A stretch of DNA of 21,756 bases from CALXVA01 sp964587175 (lineage in GTDB: Bacteria; Bacillota; Clostridia; TANB77; CAG-508). This document shows, piece by piece, positions 1 through 9,141 of the stretch (positions are counted from its first letter, which is position 1; every line of letters begins with the position of its first letter). The notes beneath the pieces are model-generated. The model saw nothing but the letters and a program-made list of their open reading frames with translations, was not told the origin of the DNA and ran no database searches. The position numbers and the translations under genes were made by a program. The stretch spans positions 1 through 21,756 of the forward strand of contig CAZPKK010000023.1 of assembly GCA_964587175.1 (NCBI GenBank), in the 5' to 3' direction.

Positions 1-21
1 GCTATTTCATGTATTTTTATT

Positions 22-345
22 TTACCCAATAGCTTCACCCCCATTAATTATTTTTATTATTTCTTTCGAAAAATTTATATCCTTAATTCCAATCACTACT
101 TTATTATTTTCCCCTATAGCTTTACTTATTTCTTCTGTGGTTAAGCACTCTTCTATAGGTACATTTTTTTTAGTACAAACATTTTTAAAATTCATCTTCG
201 TCCTTTCTGCTGCATTTGTTGCAATTATTACTAATTTAATTTTATTTTTTTCTATTGCTTGCATACAAGCTTCTGTTCCAAAAACTATTTTCCCTGCACG
301 CATTGCTAATCCCAATAGACCACATATTTTTTTATTATTTATCAA
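22..345 (-). CDS. ylxQ: L7Ae-family RNA-binding protein YlxQ
   Basis: A 107-residue L7Ae/L30e/S12e/Gadd45-fold protein, a family that binds kink-turn RNA. Recognition rests on the opening ICGLLGLAMRAGKIVFGTEA, the central LVIIATNAAERT stretch and the GIKD motif near the end, with the order typical of the nusA-operon member. The start is TTG at 345, preceded at about six bases by AGAGGTG. It overlaps the end of ylxR by 11 bases, which implies translational coupling. It is the last complete gene of the rimP-nusA-ylxR-ylxQ operon; infB usually follows and would lie beyond the left edge. The exact RNA target is not known from sequence. Family assignment is secure. Confidence 0.93.
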   Translation of the reverse strand: MINNKKICGLLGLAMRAGKIVFGTEACMQAIEKNKIKLVIIATNAAERTKMNFKNVCTKKNVPIEECLTTEEISKAIGENNKVVIGIKDINFSKEIIKIINGGEAIG

Positions 346-595
346 TAATTACACCTCTTAATTTTTCATAAATTTCGTCAGATATCTTTGTTTTAAAAGT
401 TTTCTCAAGTCTTTTTGTTTTTATTGCTTTTTCTAAGCAATCTATATCATTACAAATATATGCCCCTCTTCCAGAAATTTTTCCGGTTTTGTCAACACTA
501 ATAACTCCTTCTTTATTTTTTACAATTCTTATAAGATTTTTTTTATCTTTTTGTAGATTACACCCCATACAAGTTCTTTGTGGTAAATTTTTCAA
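335..595 (-). CDS. ylxR: YlxR (DUF448) RNA-binding protein, RnpM-like
   Basis: An 86-residue DUF448 protein. Family marks are the N-terminal RTCMGC motif (residues 7-12), the LIRIV strand, the central GRGAYIC motif and a basic C-terminal helix. In Bacillus subtilis the homologue has been reported to bind and modulate RNase P; a similar role here is inference. The start is TTG at 595, with AGGAGAG about eight bases upstream. It is therefore the second consecutive TTG-initiated gene in the operon, perhaps lowering its translation relative to nusA. It lies 80 bases after nusA with no terminator between them, and overlaps ylxQ. Confidence 0.93.
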   Translation of the reverse strand: MKNLPQRTCMGCNLQKDKKNLIRIVKNKEGVISVDKTGKISGRGAYICNDIDCLEKAIKTKRLEKTFKTKISDEIYEKLRGVIIDK

Positions 596-675
596 ATTTA
601 AATCTCTCCTTTTTATTGTATTCAGCTTGCTTTATATTATTCTTTCCTAGTTCTTAGTGCTATTAGAACATAAAA

Positions 676-1863
676 TTATTCTTCTATATTTTCAGTATCT
701 GCCTCATTATTGCCTGTATTTTCTACTTCTTTCTGCTCTTCTGATACCTGGTTTTCACCTTCATTAAATTTTGTAAGCATTTCCCTAAATTGAGATTCAC
801 TTTTAATGTCTATTTTCCAGTTTGTAAGTCTTGCTGCTAATCTTGCATTTTGTCCAGCTTTTCCAATTGCTAATGATAACTGATCATCCCTTACAATTAC
901 TTGAGCAAATTTTTCTTCTGGTTTTACATCAACTGCCATAACTTCTGCTGGTAATAGCGCTGCTGAAATAAATATTGCAGGGTCTTCAGACCATTCTATA
1001 ACATCTATTTTTTCACCATTTAACTCATTTATTATATTTTGTATACGAATGCCTTTTTGTCCAACGCATGAACCTACTGGATCTATGTTTTCATTTTGAG
1101 AATATACAGCAACTTTACATCTGTTACCTGGATCTCTTGAGACACTCTTGATTTCAATTAATCCTTCATATATTTCTGGGATTTCAAGTTCAAATAATTT
1201 TCTTACAAAATCAATATGAGACCTTGATACAATAACTTGAGGTGAACCTTTTGCTCCCCTTTCTACACTTAAAATTACAGCTCTGATTTTATCATTAACT
1301 CTGTATTTTTCAGTAGGTATTTGTTCTTTAACAGGCATAATGCCTTCAAGCCTTCCTAAATCTAAAACAACTATTCCTCCATCAGCTTTTTGAACTATTC
1401 CTGAAACAATTTCACCTTTTTTTTCATTAAATGCATCAAACAAGAAATTTCTTGATTCTTCTCTTATTTTTTGAACAATTACTTGTTTAGCTGTTTGTGC
1501 TGCAATTCGTCCAAAATTTTTAGGAACTTGTTCGATTTCTACCTTATCTCCAACTTCTAATTTTTTATTTATTTTTCTAGCATCTGTTAAGCATATCTGT
1601 GTTTTATCATTTTCTACATCTTCTGGTTTTTCTACTACATTTTTTTCTGCATAAACATGAATTTCCCCTGTTTCTCTATCCATTGTTATCTTAACGTTTT
1701 CTGCCGAATCAAAATTTCTTTTATATGCCGTAACTAATGCTGTTTCAATTGCTTCTAATAATACATCTTTCTTAATTCCATTTTCTTTTTCTAATTCATC
1801 CATTGCTATTATTAATTCACTACTATCAATTGCTTGATTATTTACTTTAGATGCTTTTTTCAT
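676..1863 (-). CDS. nusA: Transcription termination/antitermination factor NusA
   Basis: NusA binds RNA polymerase and nascent RNA to modulate pausing, termination and antitermination. The 395-residue protein shows the N-terminal polymerase-binding domain (about 1-125), an S1 domain (GEIVSGIVQKADGGIVVLDL, about 130-200), and two KH domains with PVGSCVGQKGIRIQNI and LSLAIGKAGQNARLAARLTNW. A short acidic Glu/Asn-rich tail follows, with no enterobacterial acidic repeats, as usual in Firmicutes. The start chosen is ATG at 1863 because GGGAGG lies ten bases upstream; the in-frame ATG at 1896 would place that ribosome site inside the gene. It is the second gene of the rimP operon. Confidence 0.96.
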   Translation of the reverse strand: MKKASKVNNQAIDSSELIIAMDELEKENGIKKDVLLEAIETALVTAYKRNFDSAENVKITMDRETGEIHVYAEKNVVEKPEDVENDKTQICLTDARKINKKLEVGDKVEIEQVPKNFGRIAAQTAKQVIVQKIREESRNFLFDAFNEKKGEIVSGIVQKADGGIVVLDLGRLEGIMPVKEQIPTEKYRVNDKIRAVILSVERGAKGSPQVIVSRSHIDFVRKLFELEIPEIYEGLIEIKSVSRDPGNRCKVAVYSQNENIDPVGSCVGQKGIRIQNIINELNGEKIDVIEWSEDPAIFISAALLPAEVMAVDVKPEEKFAQVIVRDDQLSLAIGKAGQNARLAARLTNWKIDIKSESQFREMLTKFNEGENQVSEEQKEVENTGNNEADTENIEE

Positions 1864-1955
1864 TTTTCTAATTCCTCCCTTTTCAATATAACTCATCTAA
1901 CTATTTGAACTCTTTATGTATTAAGGTCAACTTTTCAATTTTTATATTTTAAAAA

Positions 1956-2519
1956 TTAATCTAAACTATCCCAGTCAAATATCGTTTTTATTTGTGAGAT
2001 ATTTTTTCTTTCTACTTTTAGTATATTATTATTTTCTAATTCCAGCTCAATACTATCATCATTAAATCCATGTAATCTTCCAATTACTTCTTTAACTTTG
2101 CTTTTCTTTTTATTATTGCTTTCCTTATTACTTTTTCTATTACTTTCTTGCTCATTTTCTTTTTTGCCGCTTTCCTCATTAGTTTGTAAATCAATTGGTT
2201 TAAATAAATTTACTTGCACTTCTGTTCCAATATTTTGTTTTAGATGTTCTTCTTTTCGTAAAATCTTTTCCACTCCAGTAGAAGACACTTCTAAAAAGTA
2301 TTGGTCTTTTATATAATCTGCTGTATCTAATATGTCATTAATTCCGTCATTTACTTTCTCACAATCGTTTAGATCAATACTTCCATTTGGCTTTTCAATA
2401 AAAACACGTAAGAAATAATTTTGTCCTTCTTTTACATATTGTACATCATAAAGTATATAGCCCAAATCTTCAATTGGCTTTTTTAATAGTCTTTCTACTC
2501 TTTCTTCTATATTTGCCAT
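1956..2519 (-). CDS. rimP: Ribosome maturation factor RimP with a charged insert
   Basis: RimP assists 30S subunit maturation. The N-terminal alpha/beta domain (EDLGYILYDVQYVKEG, then LRVFIEKPNGSIDLNDCEKV and FLEVSSTGVEKIL) and the C-terminal SH3-like barrel (VIGRLHGFNDDSIELEL) are both present. At 187 residues it is longer than the usual roughly 150: about 30 Asn/Lys/Glu/Ser-rich residues sit inside the C-terminal barrel, after the VQVNLFKPID strand. The start chosen is ATG at 2519; an in-frame TTG at 2531 directly abuts the GAAAGGA ribosome site and has no usable spacing. It is the first gene of the operon, following a leader of about 170 bases. Confidence 0.94.
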   Translation of the reverse strand: MANIEERVERLLKKPIEDLGYILYDVQYVKEGQNYFLRVFIEKPNGSIDLNDCEKVNDGINDILDTADYIKDQYFLEVSSTGVEKILRKEEHLKQNIGTEVQVNLFKPIDLQTNEESGKKENEQESNRKSNKESNNKKKSKVKEVIGRLHGFNDDSIELELENNNILKVERKNISQIKTIFDWDSLD

Positions 2520-2649
2520 GTTTTTTATCAATCCTTTCTTAAGTCACAATGGAAATTATAATATACTTTTCTAATTTATCTTTATTTTTTCTTAGTCTAC
2601 ATCCATTACGCATTATAATTAGCAAATATTAACATCTTTACTTACGTAT

Positions 2650-2678
2650 AGAAGAGTGGAATTTGTTTCCACTCTTCT
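2650..2678 (-). other. 5' leader hairpin of the rimP-nusA transcript
   Basis: A perfect 12-bp stem (AGAAGAGTGGAA with its complement) and a five-base loop lie about 15-40 bases downstream of the predicted start of the rimP promoter. No T-run follows on either strand, so it does not look like an intrinsic terminator. It could stabilise the 5' end of the messenger or act as a protein-binding site; which one is not shown. Confidence 0.55.
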
Positions 2679-2698
2679 ACTCTCCTTATGCCTATTTA

Positions 2699-2727
2699 AT
2701 TATACTGCATATTTTTATAGATTGCAA
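2699..2727 (-). promoter_or_regulatory. Sigma-A promoter of the rimP-nusA operon
   Basis: On the minus strand, TTGCAA (2722-2727) and TATAAT (2699-2704) are separated by exactly 17 bases. The predicted start is near 2692, giving a leader of about 170 bases before rimP. No strong terminator is visible between pheT and this promoter, so read-through from pheST is also possible. Confidence 0.8.
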
Positions 2728-2782
2728 GCATTTTTTGAAAATTTTTAGTAAATCCCAAATACTCCTGTTTCTATAAAAACTC

Positions 2783-5239
2783 TTATTTTCTAAGTTCTGC
2801 TCCTAGTTTCTTTTCTAGGGTGTCAATTACTTTTGTTACTGCATCATTTACCTCTTCGTCTGTTAATGTTCTGTCGTTCTTTTCAAAGGTTAATGAGTAT
2901 GCAATACTCTTTTTGTTCTCATCAATTCCCTTACCTGTATATACGTCAAATACATCTATTTTTACTAAACTAGAGCCTGCTACTTTTTTGATTAGTGTTG
3001 ATATTTCATTTGATGTTATTTCTTTATTTACCACAACTGCTAAATCTTTTTTTACACTTGGGAATTTTGAGATTTCTTTATATTTCATTTTTCCAACTTT
3101 TTTATTTAGCAATTTATCTAAATCTATTTCCATTATATAAACAGCATCTTTTTCTAAAGATGGATGTACTCTTCCAATCAATCCTACAACATCATTATTT
3201 ACAGATATCAGAGCCGCTTGACCAGGATGAACTTCATCTGGCATTTCTTCTTTTACCACAAAACTATATCTACCATTATAGCCTAAATAATCTAACAACT
3301 CTTCCACAATTCCTTTTATAATATAGAAATCTACTTGCCTTTTATTATCTACTCCTAAATAAAAATCTCCTGTCATAAGTGTAGCTATTTTATTTGTCTC
3401 TCCATATTCTTCTTCTCGTTTATAAAATGCTTTCCCTATTTCAAATACAGATATATCTTTATTGCTTCTAGCTTTATTGTATTCATATATTTTTAGAAGT
3501 GATGGAAGTATGCTGTGTCTTAATGCGTTTCTTTCTTCTGTCATCGGGTCTAATAGTCGCACAAGTTCAGTATCATCTTTTGTAAAATATTTTGCTTCTT
3601 TATCATTTACCAAAATATATGATAATGTTTCATTTAGTCCCATGTCCACCATTTTATTTCTAATTCCACGTGTTACTTTATCATATTTTCCTGCTTTCAT
3701 TGGCATTTCAGGAAGTTTTCCTACTATATTTTCTACTCCATATATACGTCCTACTTCCTCTATTAAGTCTTCTCTTATTAAAATATCTCCTCTTCTTCTT
3801 GGAACTGATACTATTATTTTTTCTACTTTTACTAGGTTCTGTTCAGTTTCTGTAAAGTCTGATTTTTCACCATCTATGATAACATCAAATCCAAGTCTTC
3901 TAAATACATCTAATACATCTTTTTTTGGTATTTCCATTCCTAATATATCATTAATTTTTTTGAATGTTATTTCTATTTCTCTATTTGATAAATCCGACTT
4001 ATCATATTTAGCCATTCCTCCAACTACTTCTCCATCAGCATATTCTTCAAGTAATTTACACGCTCTTTCAACCGCCATATAGGTCCTATTTGGATCTATA
4101 CCTTTTTCAAATCTTGAACTTGCTTCGCTTCTAAGTATTTTTTGAGAAGTTTTCCTTATTTTAATGCCATCAAATATAGCTGATTCTATAATTACATTTT
4201 TTGTATTATCAGTAATTTCTGTATCTAGACCACCCATTACACCAGCAAGACCAATAGCTCTTTTTCCATCAGAAATTACAATGTCCTCATCTGATAAACT
4301 TCTTTCTTTTCCATCTAGTGTACATAGTTTCTCATCTTTTTTAGCCATTCTTACTTCAATCATCCCATTTAAAGTATCTGCGTCATAAAAATGTAATGGT
4401 TGCCCAGTTTCAATCATAACATAATTACTAATATCTACTACATTGTTAATTGGTCTTATTCCAGACGCAATTAGCCTATTTTTTATAAATGATGGACTTT
4501 CTTTTATTTGTATGTTTTTTACTTTTCTTGCTAAGAAAATACTACAATTTTCTGTATTTATTTCAAGTTTAAAGCTATCATTTATATTTTCTTTATTTTC
4601 TCCATGCTTTAAATCTATGTCTTTTATTTTTTTATCGTAAATAGCTCCCACTTCATATGCCATTCCAAGAATACTAAGCAAATCACCTCTATTTGCTGTT
4701 AAATCAAAATCAATTACTTCATCATCCATTTGCATATATTTAATTGGGTCTTCTCCAACTGGTGCATCTTGTGGTAATTCATGAATTCCTATTTTATCAA
4801 CTTCATCCACATATTTGTGTTCTAAACCAAGCTCTAACATAGAACAAATCATTCCATTTGATTCTTTTCCTCTTACCATTCCTCTTTTTATTACTCTTGG
4901 TTTATCTTCTTTTTCAATGGTTCCACCTGTTTTAACTACAATTCCAGGTAAAATTGCACCATCTAGAGCAACTATAACTTTTATGCCCTCTCTTACATTT
5001 GGTGCACCACAAACTATATTTAAGACACTACTGCCAACATCTACTTTACAAACATGTAAATGATCAGAATCTGGATGCATTTTACATTCTACAACTTTTC
5101 CTATCACAAGTTTTGTAGCATTTAAAAGTTTTCCAGCTTCATCATATTCGTTTCCAACTCTTGTCATATCTTCTGCAAGTGTTTCCACATCCACATCTAT
5201 GTCTACATAATCCTTAAGAAAATTCGTACTTAATTTCAT
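2783..5239 (-). CDS. pheT: Phenylalanyl-tRNA synthetase beta subunit
   Basis: PheT forms the alpha2-beta2 enzyme with PheS and charges tRNA-Phe, with editing in its B3/4 domain. The 818-residue protein is normal length and shows the N-terminal OB-fold tRNA-binding domain (about 40-150, with HPDSDHLHVCKVDVG), the B3/4 and B5 region, the catalytic-like B1 core, and the C-terminal anticodon-binding FDX-ACB domain (KFPSVKKDLAVVVNKEI onward). ATG at 5239 follows AAGGAGAT by five bases. The gene is 29 bases downstream of pheS and shares its T-box-controlled transcript. Confidence 0.97.
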   Translation of the reverse strand: MKLSTNFLKDYVDIDVDVETLAEDMTRVGNEYDEAGKLLNATKLVIGKVVECKMHPDSDHLHVCKVDVGSSVLNIVCGAPNVREGIKVIVALDGAILPGIVVKTGGTIEKEDKPRVIKRGMVRGKESNGMICSMLELGLEHKYVDEVDKIGIHELPQDAPVGEDPIKYMQMDDEVIDFDLTANRGDLLSILGMAYEVGAIYDKKIKDIDLKHGENKENINDSFKLEINTENCSIFLARKVKNIQIKESPSFIKNRLIASGIRPINNVVDISNYVMIETGQPLHFYDADTLNGMIEVRMAKKDEKLCTLDGKERSLSDEDIVISDGKRAIGLAGVMGGLDTEITDNTKNVIIESAIFDGIKIRKTSQKILRSEASSRFEKGIDPNRTYMAVERACKLLEEYADGEVVGGMAKYDKSDLSNREIEITFKKINDILGMEIPKKDVLDVFRRLGFDVIIDGEKSDFTETEQNLVKVEKIIVSVPRRRGDILIREDLIEEVGRIYGVENIVGKLPEMPMKAGKYDKVTRGIRNKMVDMGLNETLSYILVNDKEAKYFTKDDTELVRLLDPMTEERNALRHSILPSLLKIYEYNKARSNKDISVFEIGKAFYKREEEYGETNKIATLMTGDFYLGVDNKRQVDFYIIKGIVEELLDYLGYNGRYSFVVKEEMPDEVHPGQAALISVNNDVVGLIGRVHPSLEKDAVYIMEIDLDKLLNKKVGKMKYKEISKFPSVKKDLAVVVNKEITSNEISTLIKKVAGSSLVKIDVFDVYTGKGIDENKKSIAYSLTFEKNDRTLTDEEVNDAVTKVIDTLEKKLGAELRK

Positions 5240-5268
5240 TTTTATCTCCTTCCTTTCTCTAAATTTTA

Positions 5269-6306
5269 TTATCTGTCTAGTCTATCAAATTGGTTTAAAA
5301 ATCTTACATCATTTTGATATAAAAGTCTTATATCTGTAATTCCATATTTAAACATTGCAAGTCTATCTAATCCCGTTCCAAAAGCAAATCCACTATATTT
5401 TTCTGGGTCGTATCCCCCCATCTTTAATACATTTGGATGTACTATTCCAGAGCCCAAAACTTCAATCCAACCCGTATGTTTGCATAGATTACATCCTTTT
5501 CCTCCGCATTTAAAACAAGTTACATCTACTTCATAAGATGGTTCTGTAAAAGGAAAATAGCTTGGTCTAAAACGAAGTTCTAAGTTTTCTCCAATTAACT
5601 TTCTTACAAATACTTCTAATGTTCCTTTTAGATCTGCTAAAGAAATATTTTTGTCTACTACCAAACCCTCTACCTGACTGAATTGATGAGAATGTGTCGC
5701 ATCATCATCTCTTCTATATGTCTTTCCAGGACAAATAACCCTTATTGGAGTTTTTTCTGTATTTGCTATCATTGTTCTTGCCTGAACTGCTGATGTTTGA
5801 GTTCTTAATAAATATTCTTCTGTAATATAGAAAGTATCTTGCATATCTCTTGCAGGATGCCCTTTAGGTAAGTTTAATCTTTCAAAACAATATTCATCTG
5901 TTTCAAGTTCTGGTCCATCTACAATATCATATCCCATTGAAACAAATAAATCTTCAACTTCTTCTATTATTCTATTTAAAGGATGTTTACTTCCTCTTTT
6001 TACTTTTGTGGAGGGAAGTGTTATATCGATCTTTTCCTCTTTTAATTTTCTTTTTAATTCTGAATTTGCAAACTCTTCTTCTCTTGTTTTTATCAAATTT
6101 TCTATTTCATCTCTTATTTCATTTACCTTGCTACCTATTATGGGTCTTTCCTCTGGAGTTAAACCTCCCATTCCTCTTAATATACTAGTAAGCTCACCTT
6201 TTTTACCTAGATATTTTACTCTTACATCATTTAGTTCTTTTGCATCTTCAACACTATTTATTTCTTTTAATGCATCTTCTCTTATCTTTGAAATATTTTC
6301 TTCCAT
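5269..6306 (-). CDS. pheS: Phenylalanyl-tRNA synthetase alpha subunit
   Basis: The catalytic subunit of PheRS activates phenylalanine and transfers it to tRNA-Phe. The 345-residue protein has the N-terminal coiled coil (about 1-90) and the class II catalytic core, with motif 2 (GKTYRRDDDATHSHQFSQVE) and motif 3 (GFAFGTGLDRLAMFKYGI). A small Cys cluster, CFKCGGKGCNLC, is common in Firmicute PheS. The start chosen is ATG at 6306, because GGAGG lies eight bases upstream. An in-frame ATG at 6327 has no ribosome site and abuts the terminator hairpin of the leader. It is the first structural gene after the T-box. Confidence 0.97.
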   Translation of the reverse strand: MEENISKIREDALKEINSVEDAKELNDVRVKYLGKKGELTSILRGMGGLTPEERPIIGSKVNEIRDEIENLIKTREEEFANSELKRKLKEEKIDITLPSTKVKRGSKHPLNRIIEEVEDLFVSMGYDIVDGPELETDEYCFERLNLPKGHPARDMQDTFYITEEYLLRTQTSAVQARTMIANTEKTPIRVICPGKTYRRDDDATHSHQFSQVEGLVVDKNISLADLKGTLEVFVRKLIGENLELRFRPSYFPFTEPSYEVDVTCFKCGGKGCNLCKHTGWIEVLGSGIVHPNVLKMGGYDPEKYSGFAFGTGLDRLAMFKYGITDIRLLYQNDVRFLNQFDRLDR

Positions 6307-6592
6307 ACTTATAGCCTCCATTTTCATTAAAAAAAGCTAATCTCCTAAAAGATATAGGACGATTAGCTTATATATCGTGGTACCACCTAATTTTATTAAT
6401 TATAAATAATTAACCTTATTAATGCTATAACGGGCTTTCCCGTCTTTTCCTACTACTACTTCAAAAAAGAACCTAAAAAGTGAAATTCAGTTTAATTAAT
6501 TTTAAATAAGCTTCCAGCCTATGACTTATTTTCTCTGGTAATTTTCCTATTAAACTTACTGTGCTTTTTCAACGGCTTTATTTTTTATACAG
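6307..6592 (-). promoter_or_regulatory. Phenylalanine T-box leader of pheST
   Basis: On the minus strand this leader carries all parts of a tRNA-sensing T-box. Stem I pairs GAAAAAG with CTTTTT and GTTTAA with TTAAAC around an internal loop; the 5' side has AGTAA and the 3' side has the specifier UUC (6482-6484) followed by A. A small GC stem with a GAAAG-type loop precedes the antiterminator. The T-box core AGGTGGTACCACG spans 6376-6388; its UGGU would pair with the ACCA end of uncharged tRNA-Phe. A terminator follows. Low charged tRNA-Phe would favour antitermination and raise pheST expression. Confidence 0.93.
6329..6368 (-). terminator. Conditional terminator of the pheST T-box
   Basis: The left arm AGCTAATCGTCCTA and right arm TAGGAGATTAGCT form a 13-bp stem with one bulged G, followed by seven Ts on the minus strand. 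The left arm lies directly after the T-box core, so it can be captured by the antiterminator fold. Confidence 0.92.
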
Positions 6593-6596
6593 TAGT

Positions 6597-6624
6597 ATTA
6601 TATCACAAAATATATTAAATTCAA
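6597..6624 (-). promoter_or_regulatory. Promoter of the pheST T-box transcript
   Basis: On the minus strand, TTGAAT (6619-6624) and TATAAT (6597-6602) are 16 bases apart, with a TGA extension directly before the -10 box (extended -10). The predicted start is near 6590, just upstream of stem I. Confidence 0.72.
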
Positions 6625-6665
6625 TACTTTTAATAATATTTTTTTATTTTATGTAAAATCTATGC

Positions 6666-6671
6666 TATAAT
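6666..6671 (+). promoter_or_regulatory. Probable mutS2 promoter (-10 box)
   Basis: TATAAT preceded by TGC (extended -10) sits 27 bases before the mutS2 start codon. No good -35 hexamer is seen at the right distance, so the box rests on the extended -10 alone. It diverges from the pheST promoter about 45 bases away. Confidence 0.5.
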
Positions 6672-6698
6672 ATATAATATTATTTTAGGAGGAATACA

Positions 6699-9002
6699 AT
6701 GAATACTAAGTATCTAAAAACATTAGAATATGACAAGATTATACAAAACTTAAATAAATATTGTAAAACTTATATCGGAAAAGAAAATGCAAATAATCTT
6801 CTACCTTCTTTTTCAGAATCAGAAGTATTAGATTTACTAGAACTTACAAATGAAGCTGTAAGCCTAATATATAGAAAATCTAATTTGCCTATTTCCTCTC
6901 TTCCGAATATATCAATATATATAAAAAGCTTAGAAAGTAACTCTGTCTTGACTAATAAACCTTTACTAGATATTGCAAGATTTTTTAAGATATCAAGAGA
7001 AGTCAAAGAATACTTTTTTGCTGATGAAGATTTTGACTCTTCTGAATATAAATCTTTAGAAAGCTATTTTTATGATTTATATACGAATAAATCTCTTGAG
7101 GATAAAATATTTAGCATTATATTAGATGAAAATACTATTGCAGATGATGCCTCCAGCATTCTTTTTTCTTTAAGAAAGCAGAGTAAAAAGCTAGAACAAG
7201 CTATAAAGGATAAACTAAATTCATTCATACACTCAAATACATATTCAAAATATATAATGGAACCAATTATAACAATTAGAAGTGATAGATATGTAATTCC
7301 AATAAAAGAGGAACATAAAACTCAAGTAAAAGGATTTATACATGATGTTTCTAGTAGTGGATCTACAGTTTTTATTGAACCTCTTAGTATTTTTGAGCTT
7401 AATAATGAACTTGCAAATATAAAAGCTGAAGAAGATATTGAAATAGAAAAAATTTTGGCAAATCTCTCTAGAGTGCTATATGAATACACCAGTAATTTGT
7501 CAAGCAATTTAAATATATTAGGCACATTGGATTTAGTATTTGCAAAAGCAAATTATTCAATTGAATTGGATGGAATAAAACCTATTATTAATAATGAAAA
7601 GATTATAAACTTAAAATCTGCGAAACATCCTTTAATAGAAAAAAACCTCGTCGTTCCTATTGATATTTCAATAGGAAAAGATTATTCATCATTGGTAATC
7701 ACTGGGCCAAACACAGGTGGTAAAACAGTTAGTGTTAAAACGACTGGCATTTTACTTTTAATGGCTTATTCAGGAATTTTTATTCCTGCTAAAGAAAAAA
7801 GTAACATCTTTGTTTTTGATAATATATTTGCAGATATTGGTGATGAACAAAGTATTCAAGAATCATTAAGTACATTTTCTTCTCACATGTCTACAATTAT
7901 AGAAATCACAAATAAAGCTACATCTAACAGTTTAGTATTATTAGATGAGTTAGGTTCAGGAACAGATCCAATTGAAGGTGCAAACCTTGCTATTAGCATT
8001 TTAAAATATTTTTTTGATTTAGGTATCACTACAATCTCTACAACACATTATCAAGAACTTAAAAATTATTGCTTAATAACAGATGGATTTGAAAATGCAA
8101 GCTGTGAATTTGATATAGAAAATTTAAGGCCAACATACAAACTGCTAATTGGAATACCTGGTAAAAGCAATGCATTTGCAATTAGTAGAAGATTAGGATT
8201 AAACGAAAAAATAATAGATTATGCAAATTCACTAATTCATCAGGATGATATTAGTATTGAAGAATTAATGAAAAATATGTATGATGACAAAATCGCTATA
8301 GAAAAGGAAAGGGAAGAAATTGAAAAGAATTCTAGTCAAATAGAAACTTTGCGAATATCTTTAGAAAAAGAAAAGAGGCATCAAAAAGACAAACAAAATA
8401 AAATAATAGAAGATGCAAAAAAAGAAGCAAGAGATATTATTGCATCTGCTAAAGATAAAGCCAATGAAGTTATTAAAGAATTAAATAATTTGGATAAAGG
8501 AGATTTATCAAAAGCAAACAATTTACGAAACAAGTTAAATGATGCTCTAAAAGAAATGTCGCCTAATACAACTGGTTCTGAATTAAATTTAGAGGCTTTA
8601 AAACAATTAAATAACAAATTTAGTTTAAAAAATAGTAGTTTAAAAAATGATAAAAAAAGTAAAAATAATAGTATAAATAATACTATTGAGAACACTAGTA
8701 ATAAAAAGTCTCATTCTTCTGTTACTTTTGAAAAAGGAAATAATTTTAAAGCACAAAATATTTCTAGTGAAATAAATGTAATCGGAATGAATGTTGATGA
8801 AGCCACTTTTGTTATTGATAAATATTTAGATGATTGTGCTATTGCCAAACTTTCTCCTATTAGAATTGTACATGGAAAAGGTACTGGAAAGCTTCGAGAG
8901 GGAATCCATCAATTTTTGAAAAAAAATCCACATGTAAAATCCTTCCGACTTGGTACCTTTGGTGAAGGAGAAATGGGAGTGACTGTTGTGGAATTGAAGT
9001 GA
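6699..9002 (+). CDS. mutS2: Endonuclease MutS2
   Basis: MutS2 is a MutS-family ATPase with a nuclease domain. It has been linked to suppression of homologous recombination and, in B. subtilis, to rescue of collided ribosomes. The 767 residues contain the core/lever region (1-310), Walker A GPNTGGKT (336-343), Walker B LVLLDELGSGTDP (412-424), a long charged coiled coil (about 525-625), an Asn/Lys/Ser-rich linker, and a C-terminal Smr domain with VIGMNVDEA and IVHGKGTGKLREG. The mismatch-recognition domain of MutS1 is absent, as expected. The ribosome site AGGAGGA is about six bases before ATG 6699. It is monocistronic and ends at a hairpin shared with the convergent nucleosidase gene. Confidence 0.96.
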   Translation: MNTKYLKTLEYDKIIQNLNKYCKTYIGKENANNLLPSFSESEVLDLLELTNEAVSLIYRKSNLPISSLPNISIYIKSLESNSVLTNKPLLDIARFFKISREVKEYFFADEDFDSSEYKSLESYFYDLYTNKSLEDKIFSIILDENTIADDASSILFSLRKQSKKLEQAIKDKLNSFIHSNTYSKYIMEPIITIRSDRYVIPIKEEHKTQVKGFIHDVSSSGSTVFIEPLSIFELNNELANIKAEEDIEIEKILANLSRVLYEYTSNLSSNLNILGTLDLVFAKANYSIELDGIKPIINNEKIINLKSAKHPLIEKNLVVPIDISIGKDYSSLVITGPNTGGKTVSVKTTGILLLMAYSGIFIPAKEKSNIFVFDNIFADIGDEQSIQESLSTFSSHMSTIIEITNKATSNSLVLLDELGSGTDPIEGANLAISILKYFFDLGITTISTTHYQELKNYCLITDGFENASCEFDIENLRPTYKLLIGIPGKSNAFAISRRLGLNEKIIDYANSLIHQDDISIEELMKNMYDDKIAIEKEREEIEKNSSQIETLRISLEKEKRHQKDKQNKIIEDAKKEARDIIASAKDKANEVIKELNNLDKGDLSKANNLRNKLNDALKEMSPNTTGSELNLEALKQLNNKFSLKNSSLKNDKKSKNNSINNTIENTSNKKSHSSVTFEKGNNFKAQNISSEINVIGMNVDEATFVIDKYLDDCAIAKLSPIRIVHGKGTGKLREGIHQFLKKNPHVKSFRLGTFGEGEMGVTVVELK

Positions 9003-9050
9003 AATAATGGATTTCTTACTTTTCCTATTTATAGAACCAAGAACAAAACT

Positions 9051-9098
9051 TTTAAGAACTTGAACAAAAGGATATTTCCTATTATTCAAGTTCTTAAA
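9051..9098. terminator. Hairpin between convergent mutS2 and nucleosidase genes
   Basis: A perfect 14-bp stem (TTTAAGAACTTGAA, 9051-9064, with 9085-9098) encloses a 20-base loop that can form a small inner hairpin (AGGA/TCCT). TTTT follows closely on the plus strand and a broken T-run on the minus strand, so it probably serves both converging transcripts. Confidence 0.7.
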
Positions 9099-9141
9099 TT
9101 TTGGATGTTTCCATATTATTCTCTTACTTTAAAAATCCAAT

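Noticed and set aside
2650..2678. Hairpin as terminator of pheT
   Set aside because: It lies downstream of the rimP promoter and has no T-run on either strand.
3462..4082. 206-residue ORF antisense to pheT
   Set aside because: A composition shadow: Ser/Phe/Leu-rich translation opposite a conserved gene, with no start signals.
6307..6327. PheS start at ATG 6327
   Set aside because: No ribosome site, and it abuts the T-run of the leader terminator; GGAGG serves ATG 6306.
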